The notes under the pieces are model-generated. The model did no database searches. It had not been told where the DNA came from and saw only the letters and a program-made list of their open reading frames with translations. The translations under genes were made by a program, and so were the position numbers. 64,000 nucleotides of DNA from Pseudomonadota bacterium (GTDB lineage Bacteria > Pseudomonadota > Gammaproteobacteria > Burkholderiales > Chitinibacteraceae): the NCBI GenBank assembly GCA_026399755.1, contig JAPLQI010000016.1, positions 57,227 to 121,226 on the forward strand, in the 5' to 3' direction. Positions 52,220 to 60,124 of the stretch are shown here, piece by piece (the stretch's first letter is position 1; each line of letters begins with the position of its first letter).

Positions 52220-52537
52220 ATGAGCACTCAAGACCTAATTCGCCAGCAAGTGACAGAAAACGCAGTGGTGCTGTACATGAAAGGCACACCAACTTTCCCA
52301 CAGTGCGGCTTTTCTGCTGGCGCCGTACAGATGCTCAAAAACTGTGGCGTGTCTTTTGCTGCTGTTAATGTGCTGGCTGATGCTGACATTCGCCAAGGCA
52401 TTAAAGAATACGCAAACTGGCCTACTATTCCTCAGCTCTATATCAAGGGCGAGTTTGTAGGCGGCTCCGACATTATGAAAGAGCTGTTTGCCACCGGCGA
52501 GCTGCAAAAAATGCTGGAAGGGATTGCTGAAGAGTAA
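52220..52537 (+). CDS. grxD: Monothiol glutaredoxin, Grx4/GrxD type
   Basis: 105 aa. CGFS active site at residues 29-32 (GTPTFPQCGFSAGAVQML), WPTIPQLYIKGEFVGGSDIMKEL for glutathione binding. It carries or inserts [2Fe-2S] clusters and works with BolA. AAAGGA ribosome binding site. It often lies beside prmC in betaproteobacteria, as here. Confidence 0.97.
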   Translation: MSTQDLIRQQVTENAVVLYMKGTPTFPQCGFSAGAVQMLKNCGVSFAAVNVLADADIRQGIKEYANWPTIPQLYIKGEFVGGSDIMKELFATGELQKMLEGIAEE

Positions 52538-52571
52538 GGCATATGGCGGGTGTAAGCCGCCGATTTATAGA

Positions 52572-52699
52572 GCGGTGCGCAAGAAAAGCGTTTGCATACC
52601 CTAGGAAAATCAAAATGTAGGGTGCAAAACGCCGGAGGCGTTACGCACCGAGGCATCCCAAAAAACGGTGCGCAAGAAAAACCACTTGCACACCCTATA
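52572..52699. repeat. TGCGCACC/GGTGCGTAA repeat, copy 3 (double)
   Basis: GGTGCGCAAGAAAAGCGTTT, then GTAGGGTGCAAAACGCCGG...GCGTTACGCACCG, then a second GGTGCGCAAGAAAAACCA ending CACACCCTATA. Between grxD and the GST gene (convergent). Confidence 0.75.
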
Positions 52700-52718
52700 A
52701 AATCGCTTCATATGCGCC

Positions 52719-53330
52719 TCAAATCATCGGCGGTGCAGTTTCGGTAAAAGAGGGGCGCTCTTCTAGTTTGCTGTAAAACTTATGCAAATTTGGATAGCGG
52801 CTCTGCCAATTTAGCCCCGGCAAGCGAAAATCAAGATAGGCCAGCGTGCAGCCCAGCGCCACATCGGCCAAAGAAAATAAATCCCCTCCCCACCATTTCT
52901 TCTCGTCTAACTCATTAGCGATATGCTCAAGGCCGCGCTCTATTTTGCTTTGCTGAAGTGTGATCCATTCTGTGGATTGCAAATTAGCTGGGCGCATTTG
53001 TTCCAGCCTAATCAACACCGCCGCATCGCTTATGCCATCGGCCAGCGCTTCGCGGCGCTTGATGCTGATGGCTTGTCGATGATCCTGCGGAATCAGCTTG
53101 CCGACGGGCGAGCTGTGATCTAGGAAATCCACAATCACCCGCGAGTCATACAAGGTTCTGCCATCGTCCAGCAAAAGAATCGGCACCTTACCCAGTGGGT
53201 TCAGCGCACTAATGCTACTTTCGGGGGCCCAAGGATTATCTTCAACTAGCTGATAATCAATGCGTTTCTCGGCAAGAACGATACGTACCTTACGGCCGTA
53301 AGGGCTGGTATATGAGGTGATCAGCTTCAT
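52719..53330 (-). CDS. Glutathione S-transferase family protein
   Basis: 203 aa, YibF-like. N-terminal thioredoxin fold MKLITSYTSPYGRKVRIVLAEKRIDYQLVEDNPW with Ser in the catalytic position, NPLGKVPILLLDDGRTLYDSRVIVDFLD (cis-Pro and glutathione site), helical C-terminal domain LFSLADVALGCTLAYLDFRLP. The substrate is unknown. Confidence 0.92.
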   Translation of the reverse strand: MKLITSYTSPYGRKVRIVLAEKRIDYQLVEDNPWAPESSISALNPLGKVPILLLDDGRTLYDSRVIVDFLDHSSPVGKLIPQDHRQAISIKRREALADGISDAAVLIRLEQMRPANLQSTEWITLQQSKIERGLEHIANELDEKKWWGGDLFSLADVALGCTLAYLDFRLPGLNWQSRYPNLHKFYSKLEERPSFTETAPPMI

Positions 53331-53490
53331 GCCATCTGCGTTTTCAAGTAAGGGATTTCATCTTAGCCGTTTGTCGGTGATGAAACTAGATTTGTGGTTT
53401 GAATACAACGAGGATTATTGAGGATAGGGGGCAATTCTATTCATTTCTATTCATCATAATTCTGCCACGCAATGGCAAATATTGAATCAT

Positions 53491-53551
53491 CGTAGGGCGG
53501 GTGCAACCCGCGTATTTCTCCATATTGCTCGCGGGTTGCACCCGCCCTACG
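53491..53551. repeat. REP-like palindrome, short-loop subtype (A)
   Basis: CGTAGGGCGGGTGCAACCCG, loop CGTATTTCTCCATATTGCTC, inverse arm; 20 bases after the aminopeptidase stop. Confidence 0.9.
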
Positions 53552-53571
53552 TGACGCTGTGTTTCACATCC

Positions 53572-54963
53572 TTAAACCACCAACATCACCGCCTCAACTT
53601 CCTCTGCTGTGCGTGCAATATGCGGCCCTAGGATGCGGCTGCCGGTGGCCGTGATTAGCACATTGTCTTCGATGCGGATGCCGCCGAAGTCTTTGTACTC
53701 GTTAAATTTGGCGTAATTAATCATATCGCTATGGCGGCCTTCCGCTTGCCAAGCGTCGATTAGGGCGGGGATAAAGTAGATGCCAGGTTCCACCGTAATC
53801 ACCATGCCTGCTTTCAGTGGCTTGCCTAGGCGTAAATAGCCCATGCCAAATAAACTGCTGCGCTCAACGCCCTCGCCGTAGCCGACTAAGTTTTCACCTA
53901 GGCTTTCCATATCGTGCACATCCAGCCCAATTTGGTGGCCAAGGCCGTGTGGGAAGGCGATGGCGTAAGCGCCGGATTCAACAATTGCGTCAGCGTCGCC
54001 TTTAAAGAAACCCAGTTTGCTCATGGCTGTGACCATGACTTTGGCAGCTAGCTTGTGGGCGGTTAGATAAGGCAAGCCGGGTTTTAGTGCGGCAATCGCC
54101 TCGGTTTGCATCGCCAGCACTGTGTCATATAGCGCGCGTTGGCGCGGGCTAAATTTACCGCCTACAGGAATGGTGCGGGTGATATCGCTGGCATAGCCGC
54201 CAGCAGATGTGGCGCCCGTATCGTTCAGCACTAAATCGCCTTTTTGCAGCTTTTGATGATGATGATGGTTATGCAGCACTTCGCCGTTTCTAGAGAAAAT
54301 ACTAGGGTAGGCCAGTTGTAAATCGTGGCTGCGCACGATGCCTTCCATCAAGCCGACCACTTGATGCTCTAGCACCGTTGGGTGCGAAGCGCGCATCGCG
54401 GCGTGGTGCACATCGCGGGTAATCGCCAGCACTTTTTCCATCTCGGCGATTTCGTCGTCGGATTTAATCTCGCGCTGGGCGATAACCGCCAGCGTTAAAG
54501 CGCTAGAAAAGCCCGCTTTTACTTTGGAGCTATCACAGCTTAATAGCGTGGCTAATTCCAAAATCGTTTCGCCACGATAAGGCGCTAAATACTGCACGCT
54601 AATGCCCGCTGCTTGAGCAGTAGCCAAGGCCTCGCCAAGCTTTGCGTAAGCTTTGCTTTGGTTTACACCTGCGGTGGCAGCTCGCTCGCTTAAGCTAGGC
54701 TGTGGGCCGGTCCAAACGATGTCGGCTACTTCAGGCTCATTACCAAATAGCGTGATCACATCATTGGCGGTATCGATTAGGCCAGCTAAGCCCGGCTCGT
54801 TCAGGCCAAAGTAGTAGCGAAAATTACTGTCTTGAATAAATGGGAAAATATTGTCCGAGTAATTCATAGGCGAATCGACGTTGCCTAGCAGCAAAATCAG
54901 GCTATCCGGCAAGCTAGCAGCAAGAGTGGCGCGGCGTTGACGATAGATTTCGGGCTGAAACAT
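53572..54963 (-). CDS. pepP: Xaa-Pro aminopeptidase (aminopeptidase P)
   Basis: 463 aa from MFQPEIYRQRRATLAASLP (start 54963, GGAAAA upstream; the frame extends to 55074 without family similarity). Creatinase-type N domain (NFRYYFGLNEPGLAGLID), then the pita-bread metallopeptidase domain: LVLNDTGATSAGGYASDITRTIP (metal Asp pair), FPHGLGHQIGLDVHDM (His), VITVEPGIYFIP (Glu) and GGIRIEDNVLIT (Glu). It removes N-terminal residues before proline and needs Mn2+. Confidence 0.95.
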   Translation of the reverse strand: MFQPEIYRQRRATLAASLPDSLILLLGNVDSPMNYSDNIFPFIQDSNFRYYFGLNEPGLAGLIDTANDVITLFGNEPEVADIVWTGPQPSLSERAATAGVNQSKAYAKLGEALATAQAAGISVQYLAPYRGETILELATLLSCDSSKVKAGFSSALTLAVIAQREIKSDDEIAEMEKVLAITRDVHHAAMRASHPTVLEHQVVGLMEGIVRSHDLQLAYPSIFSRNGEVLHNHHHHQKLQKGDLVLNDTGATSAGGYASDITRTIPVGGKFSPRQRALYDTVLAMQTEAIAALKPGLPYLTAHKLAAKVMVTAMSKLGFFKGDADAIVESGAYAIAFPHGLGHQIGLDVHDMESLGENLVGYGEGVERSSLFGMGYLRLGKPLKAGMVITVEPGIYFIPALIDAWQAEGRHSDMINYAKFNEYKDFGGIRIEDNVLITATGSRILGPHIARTAEEVEAVMLVV

Positions 54964-55547
54964 GGCGTTTTTCCATTGAATGTGTGGGGCGTATCTTTCT
55001 TTAAAGAGCGTTGTTTGTAAATGGGTGGAAGTGGTATTGACGTGCCCATCACCGCCAATTATTCCCTTCGCCATTCCCGAATGTTCTTATCGGGAATCCA
55101 GCCCGCAGTACAACTCAGCCTTTATAGGGCGGGTGAAACCCGCCGAGCTTTGCTGAAACACGAAAAAACGGCGGGTTTCACCCGCCCTACGAATGATGAT
55201 GGCATTTTGTAAGTAATTGCTAGCATACCAAACGCCTAGCTTTATTCACTTTTGAGGATCGCTCATCACCTCTACTCATCACTGTTTCTCAAAAATCAAG
55301 TAAAAAGCTAGATACGCAAATTGATGATCTATTTTTTTCAAATAAAAACAATAACTTATGTTTTTTGGCAAATAAAAACCCACCGTTTGCCACCTTACGC
55401 AAGGCTGATTGTTGTTTTGTGATTGCAGTCACATTTTTAAAAATACTCGAGGAGAACAATGCAATTGTCCGAGGCGCGATCCATTATGGAAAAGCCCTGG
55501 CGAGAAGCTGGACGATAGCTTACATAAACTTTTTGGAGTACGTAAAA
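54964..55547. other. Long intergenic/leader region before the S-layer-like gene
   Basis: 584 bases between divergent genes. Contains a REP-like copy (55123-55191), AT-rich sequence at 55300-55375 likely to hold the promoter, and probably a long 5' leader to the gene at 55548, whose GGAG lies at 55534-55537. An open frame continues upstream of 55548 to 55365 but has no start signal and unrelated composition. Confidence 0.5.
55123..55191. repeat. REP-like palindrome, long-loop subtype (B)
   Basis: TATAGGGCGGGTGAAACC ... GGTTTCACCCGCCCTAC, loop GAGCTTTGCTGAAACACG (inverse orientation). Confidence 0.85.
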
Positions 55548-58500
55548 ATGGCAACTGCAGCAGCATTAGCATTCGTGCAAAAATTATATGTCGCTTACTA
55601 TCAACGTCCAGCCGACTACGCTGGGCAGCAATTTTGGGCGGAAAAATTTGATAAAGAAGGCGGCGCATCGGCAATTGCCAGCGCATTTGCCACCTCCGCA
55701 GAATCTGTAACATTGTATGGCTCGCAAGCTTTGGCCGCACAAATCAGCGCCGTTTACCAAGCATCATTTGGCCGCGTGGCAGAAACTGCTGGCTTGCAAT
55801 TTTATCTAAACGAAATTAGCCAAGGCCGCATGACTGTTGGCACGATGGCGGTAGCGGTATTGAATGGTGCGCAAGGTACGGATTTAACCACCTTAAATTC
55901 TAAACTGGCTGTTGCTGCGGCTTACACCACAGCCGCATCTGATGCCGCTGGTATTTTGAAATACGTAGGTACTACAGCCGCAGATACCGCGCGTACTTTC
56001 CTTTCTGCGGTAACTACGGCGAATCAGGCCACGCAAACAGCAGCAGTAACGACCAATTTGAATTCGATTGTGGCAGCAGGTAATAGTTTTACCCTGACTA
56101 CTGGGATTGATAACTTTGTAGGCGGCGCAAGTAACGATAGCTTTAGCTCTACAGCTATTGGTGGTTTTGGGCCGCTAGACAATCTGGATGGTGGTGCAGG
56201 AACCGATGTGTTAACCGTTTCTGATACTACGGCCATTTCTACCTCTACCAGCCAAGTGATTAAAAACATTGAAACTGCCACCTTGGCTTCTAGTTTGGGT
56301 GTGACGGCAGATATGAGCACTTGGACTGGTTTAACCAAGGCTAATTTGAGCGGTATAGGTGTAATGAGCGCTACTGCTGCAGATAGTGTAGTGGTTGCGG
56401 TTACAACATCGGGTGCAAATGCAGTGACCGTTATCGGTTCGGGCGGTGATTTAGCCGTTACCACCGGTGCAGGTGCGGTGAATATTGGCCAAACTTCAGT
56501 GGCTAATAAATTGATTTCCGCGACGATTACTGGTGGTGCAGCAGTCAATGTGACTGATCGTAGCGGCACTGCAGCAGCTACAGGCAGCACACTTAAAACA
56601 GTGACGGTGAATGGGGCGACAGGGTTAACCTCCGTTACTGCCGATGGCTTGACCACGTTAAACTTGACAAACTTGACAGGCGGTACAGGTGTTAATAACG
56701 CCACAATTACTGCCGCTGCAGCGACTCGGGCATTAGTGCTTAATTTAAGTGGTTTGGATGCAGGTGCAGATGGTGTTGCTACTGCAGCTGTAACAACAAC
56801 AATTACTGATGCAACAGCGACTTCGCTGAGCATCAATGCAATGACGACAAAATCATTCGATGTGTCTGTTGCTGCTGGCGCTGCAACATCAGTAGCGGTC
56901 AAAGCAGATGTAGAATTACAAATGGATAGTTTGGTAGCTGGTGTAGCAACTAAACTCGACATTTCAGGTGCTGGTAAGTTTAGTATTGGGCCTGCACATG
57001 CAGCAAATGCAACGGCTGCAAACGCTGCCGATACTGCAGCTGCAGCTGCAGGGGCTATCTTTGGTACAAACACCTTGACAAGCTCAGCGGTCATTACCAG
57101 CACCAGTACTGGTGGGGTTACCATTGCTCCTATATTGGCTACAGGGCAGCAATTTGTAGGTACAGCGTCTTCCGGCGCTGATGTGATTACCGTTGGTGCA
57201 TCTACTGTCGCCCATACACTAGGAGCAGGAAACGATACCGTTACAGCAGGGGTCATGGGTACGGGTGGGAGCGTAAATGGTGGTGATGGTACAGATACTT
57301 TGGCAATGCTATCTGCAACAGCCGTTGCTGTAACAGTAACAACCGTTGCCAATGCGGCTAACTACACCAACTTTGAAACATTGCGTCTTATCGATGGCTT
57401 GGGCGCATCGATTGATGCAACAAAGCTGGTGGGTGTGAATGCAATTAATGTGCATGGCGCGGTGACAAATGGCTCTGTTGCTACCGTAATCACAGGCACA
57501 ACAGTAGGTTTAGGTGCTGACTCGGGCGGTACCATCGGCTTTACAGCTACCCCTGCTGTAAACACTAACGCGTTGACCTTGAATACTAACGGCTGGGATG
57601 TCACTGGCCTGATTACTACAACTGGTGTAGGCACATTAAACCTGAACAGCGGTACAGCAACGGTTGCGGTTGCCAACTCTCCTACCGTTCTTGGGCTGGC
57701 ATTCGATGCGGCTACATTAACAGGTGGTCTGACTATGGCCGGCTTGTCCGGTGGTACTTTGGGCACGATCAACCTAACAGGTAGCAATGCCATCACCTTT
57801 GGTGCTGCAATTACCGGCGCTTCAGTAATTAATGCTTCTGCATTAACTGGCGCCTTAACCATGTTTGCAACGGGCGCTGTGACTGCTTCAATTACCGCAA
57901 CGGGCGGCTCGGGTGCTGATTCCTTGGTTGGTTCTACCGTAGCAGATACACTGGTCGGTGGTGCTGGCAATGACACCTTAGCTAACCAAGTGTCGGGTAA
58001 TAATGCATCGAAAGCTGATTCATTAACTGGTGGTACAGGCGCAGATAATTTCGTCTTGCGTGGTGATGTTGCATCTGGTGCGGTCTCAACGATTATTGGT
58101 ACAGCAGCACGAGTGACAGATTTTGTAGTTGGTACTTCTGCAGCGACTTCAGATGTGTTGAATTTGTCACAAGCAGCAACCAATACTAACTATGCTGGTG
58201 CAGTTTCGGGCTTAAACGGAACTGTTGCAACAGCGGCCGCATCAGCAACGGTTATTCAATCCGTTGCTGTTAATGCAGCAGCAGCAGCGATTACGGCTGG
58301 TACAGATTTAATTAAGTTGACCACAGGTGGAACTACTGCCGGTACCTTGCAGGCTGCATTTGATGCTGCGATTGGGACTTCTACCGTCACTGGTATTACT
58401 GCAGATGCTGAAATTTTTGTATCGTTATATGACTCAACCAATAGCCGTATGTTGATTTTGGTTGCTGACGCTGGAAATACAGTTCTAGCAGCCGCTGATG

Positions 58501-58586
58501 TCGTGACTCTTATCGGCTCCATTGATATGAGTGCGGCAGATTATGCACTCTTCAGCAATGCAAACTTGGCCATTATTGCTGCATAA
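55548..58586 (+). CDS. Large DUF4214 / S-layer-like protein, probably type I secreted
   Basis: 1012 aa from MATAAALAFVQKLYVAYYQRP (GGAG 10 bases upstream). Residues 1-100 form a DUF4214 module (VQKLYVAYYQRPADYAGQQFW ... YQASFGRVAETAGLQFYLNEI). A long Ala/Thr/Gly/Val-rich repetitive beta region follows, with RTX-like fragments (TGIDNFVGGASNDSF; LDGGAGTDVLTV; LVGGAGNDTL; LTGGTGADNFVLRG) for Ca2+. The C-terminus (AEIFVSLYDSTNSRMLILVAD ... LFSNANLAII) looks like the uncleaved type I secretion signal of RsaA-like proteins. No lysine bias and very few charged residues. Probably a surface-layer protein; no secretion genes are in the window. Confidence 0.88.
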   Translation: MATAAALAFVQKLYVAYYQRPADYAGQQFWAEKFDKEGGASAIASAFATSAESVTLYGSQALAAQISAVYQASFGRVAETAGLQFYLNEISQGRMTVGTMAVAVLNGAQGTDLTTLNSKLAVAAAYTTAASDAAGILKYVGTTAADTARTFLSAVTTANQATQTAAVTTNLNSIVAAGNSFTLTTGIDNFVGGASNDSFSSTAIGGFGPLDNLDGGAGTDVLTVSDTTAISTSTSQVIKNIETATLASSLGVTADMSTWTGLTKANLSGIGVMSATAADSVVVAVTTSGANAVTVIGSGGDLAVTTGAGAVNIGQTSVANKLISATITGGAAVNVTDRSGTAAATGSTLKTVTVNGATGLTSVTADGLTTLNLTNLTGGTGVNNATITAAAATRALVLNLSGLDAGADGVATAAVTTTITDATATSLSINAMTTKSFDVSVAAGAATSVAVKADVELQMDSLVAGVATKLDISGAGKFSIGPAHAANATAANAADTAAAAAGAIFGTNTLTSSAVITSTSTGGVTIAPILATGQQFVGTASSGADVITVGASTVAHTLGAGNDTVTAGVMGTGGSVNGGDGTDTLAMLSATAVAVTVTTVANAANYTNFETLRLIDGLGASIDATKLVGVNAINVHGAVTNGSVATVITGTTVGLGADSGGTIGFTATPAVNTNALTLNTNGWDVTGLITTTGVGTLNLNSGTATVAVANSPTVLGLAFDAATLTGGLTMAGLSGGTLGTINLTGSNAITFGAAITGASVINASALTGALTMFATGAVTASITATGGSGADSLVGSTVADTLVGGAGNDTLANQVSGNNASKADSLTGGTGADNFVLRGDVASGAVSTIIGTAARVTDFVVGTSAATSDVLNLSQAATNTNYAGAVSGLNGTVATAAASATVIQSVAVNAAAAAITAGTDLIKLTTGGTTAGTLQAAFDAAIGTSTVTGITADAEIFVSLYDSTNSRMLILVADAGNTVLAAADVVTLIGSIDMSAADYALFSNANLAIIAA

Positions 58587-58730
58587 AAGGCCATAAGTCG
58601 TAAGGTTTTGTAAGGCCGTAAGTCGTAAGGTTTCGTAGGGTGTCAATAAGCCTAGGCGCATTGCACCGTATTTAAACCGTGACGCTAACCCAACCCCGCA
58701 TCTGCCTCAGGTGCGGGGTTTTTATTTTTA
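58587..58730. repeat. Terminator-repeat block, copy 1
   Basis: GGCCGTAAGTCGTAAGG, GTAGGGTGTCAATAAGCC, CGCATTGCACCGTATTT and a terminator in series. The block recurs at 58731-58871 and 58959-59105. Confidence 0.8.
58692..58723 (+). terminator. Rho-independent terminator after the S-layer-like gene (first of three)
   Basis: AACCCCGCATCTG-CCT-CAGGTGCGGGGTTTTT. Confidence 0.88.
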
Positions 58731-58871
58731 AGGCCGTAAGCCGTAAGGTTTCGTAGGGTGTCAATAAGCTCCGCGTGCGACGTTTACGTCGTTCAGCGAG
58801 GGCGCATTGCACCGTATTTAACCCGCGACGCTAAACCAACCCCGCATCTGTTATGGCTGCGGGGTTTTTCT
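58731..58871. repeat. Terminator-repeat block, copy 2
   Basis: Same order as copy 1, with the insertion TCCGCGTGCGACGTTTACG... between the AATAAGC and GCGCATTGCACC parts. Confidence 0.8.
58838..58869 (+). terminator. Second terminator of the array
   Basis: AACCCCGCA-TCTGTTATGGC-TGCGGGGTTTTT; the stem is shorter than in copies 1 and 3. Confidence 0.85.
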
Positions 58872-58873
58872 AT

Positions 58874-58958
58874 TGTGGATGTGGTTTACATCCAAGGTGC
58901 AATGCGCTTCGCTTATTGGCACCCTACATAAACCAAAAACACGGTAGCTTGGGCCAAT
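58874..58958. repeat. Inverted companion of the GTAGGGTGTCAATAAGC element
   Basis: TGGATGTGGTTTACATCCA hairpin then GGTGCAATGCGCTTCGCTTA...GGCACCCTAC, the complement of the element in the flanking blocks. Confidence 0.7.
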
Positions 58959-59105
58959 GCCGTAAGACGTATGGTTTTGTAGGGTGTCAATAAGCTCCGC
59001 GTGCGACGTTTACGTCGTTCAGCGAAAGGCGCATTGCACCGTATTTAAACCGTGATGCTAACCCAACCCCGCATCTGCCTCAGATGCGGGGTTTTTATTT
59101 TTAGG
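58959..59105. repeat. Terminator-repeat block, copy 3
   Basis: Near-identical to copy 2 in GTAGGGTGTCAATAAGCTCC ... GCGCATTGCACCGTATTT and to copy 1 in the terminator. Confidence 0.8.
59065..59096 (+). terminator. Third terminator of the array
   Basis: AACCCCGCATCTG-CCT-CAGATGCGGGGTTTTT. Confidence 0.87.
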
Positions 59106-59152
59106 GTGCAGCGTGGCTTATAAATAAACTCTCTATTTCTAGGAGAGGAAAG

Positions 59153-59737
59153 ATGGCTATCGTGATTAGCACTCAGCATTTAGCGGCCATTGCGGGTAAG
59201 GAATCTAAGCTGATGCCTGATTTGGTGCTGTGGATCAATCAACTTTGCCCACAATATGAAATTGATAGCCCACAGGAATACGCGCATTTTTTAGCGCAGG
59301 CCTGCCATGAAAGTGATCACTTTAAAACATTTAAAGAATATGCCACGGGCGCAGCGTATGAAGGCAGGGCGGATTTAGGCAATAGCAAGGCGGGGGATGG
59401 GATACGTTTTAAAGGGCGGGGAATATTCCAAATTACGGGGCGATCTAATTATTTGCAATTAGGCATTAAAAAAGGCCACCGAGATTTATTTATCAATCAT
59501 CCAGAATATTTAGAGCAAGCCGAATACGCGGTATGGAGCGCTTGCGAATATTGGGCCAATAAAAATTTAAATGATGTCGCCAATCATGCAGATAAGGATA
59601 TTTTAAAGAAAAAGTATCGCGGCAAGGTATTGGACGTGTCACCTGTGGAGTTTATTAGTTTAACCATTAACGGTGGCTACAATGGCATTGAGGAAAGAAA
59701 GCGCTTTTATGCGCTTGCCCAGCGGGTATTAAAATAA
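59153..59737 (+). CDS. GH19 chitinase/endolysin-like enzyme
   Basis: 194 aa, no signal peptide. GH19 lysozyme-type fold: FLAQACHESDHFKTFKEYATGAAYEGRADLGN carries the catalytic Glu in CHESDHF and the second Glu in TFKEYA; GDGIRFKGRGIFQITGRSNY is the hallmark of phage-type GH19 endolysins; SLTINGGYNGIEER near the end. Strong AGGAGAGGAAAG ribosome binding site. No holin, spanin or phage structural genes are nearby, so it is a solitary cell-wall hydrolase, perhaps a phage remnant or a toxin-like muramidase. Confidence 0.9.
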   Translation: MAIVISTQHLAAIAGKESKLMPDLVLWINQLCPQYEIDSPQEYAHFLAQACHESDHFKTFKEYATGAAYEGRADLGNSKAGDGIRFKGRGIFQITGRSNYLQLGIKKGHRDLFINHPEYLEQAEYAVWSACEYWANKNLNDVANHADKDILKKKYRGKVLDVSPVEFISLTINGGYNGIEERKRFYALAQRVLK

Positions 59738-59752
59738 GCCATCTGCACATCA

Positions 59753-60112
59753 TGTAGGGCGGGTGCAACTTAATCCTATCAACTTAGCTATATATCATGT
59801 CGTTGCCACGCAATAACAACCATTGAATACTCGTAGGGCGGGTGAAACCCGCCGTTTTTCGTGTTTCAGTAAAGCTCGGCGGGTTTCACCCGCCCTACGA
59901 AAAACATTTCGCTTAAGTTGATAGGAGTGGGGTGCAACCCGCGTTTGTCTTTTTGAAATAGGGTTCATTACAAACGCCACATCAAAATACGAAGCTTGCA
60001 CTCCAATCCTATCAACTTAGCCAAGCCAAGCCATGACAAGCATTGAATCATCGTAGGGCGGGTGCAACCCGCGTATTTTTCAGTATTGCTCGCGGCTTGC
60101 ACCCGCCCTACG
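59753..60112. repeat. REP-like cluster of four elements
   Basis: Fragment at 59753-59789 (TGTAGGGCGGGTGCAACTTA joined to AATCCTATCAACTTAGC), full B copy 59832-59899, partial copy near 59928-59945 (GATAGGAGTGGGGTGCAACC), the tail CCAATCCTATCAACTTAGC at 60003-60021, and full A copy 60052-60112. It occupies the whole 387-bp gap between the GH19 and methyltransferase genes. Confidence 0.85.
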
Positions 60113-60124
60113 AACCCCTGCCCT

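Noticed and set aside
55365..55547. N-terminal extension of the S-layer-like protein
   Set aside because: GGAG plus MATAAALAFVQKLY at 55548 is the family start; upstream translation is unlike it and has no ribosome binding site.
56024..57352. Long open frames on the minus strand inside the S-layer-like gene (also 57362-58183)
   Set aside because: They mirror the Ala/Thr/Val-rich codons of the real gene, have no ribosome binding site and low-complexity translation; antisense shadows.
59753..60112. Regularly recurring palindromes resembling a CRISPR array
   Set aside because: The repeats are long, perfect hairpins with unequal spacing and shared, not unique, intervening sequence; no cas genes. 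They are REP-like.
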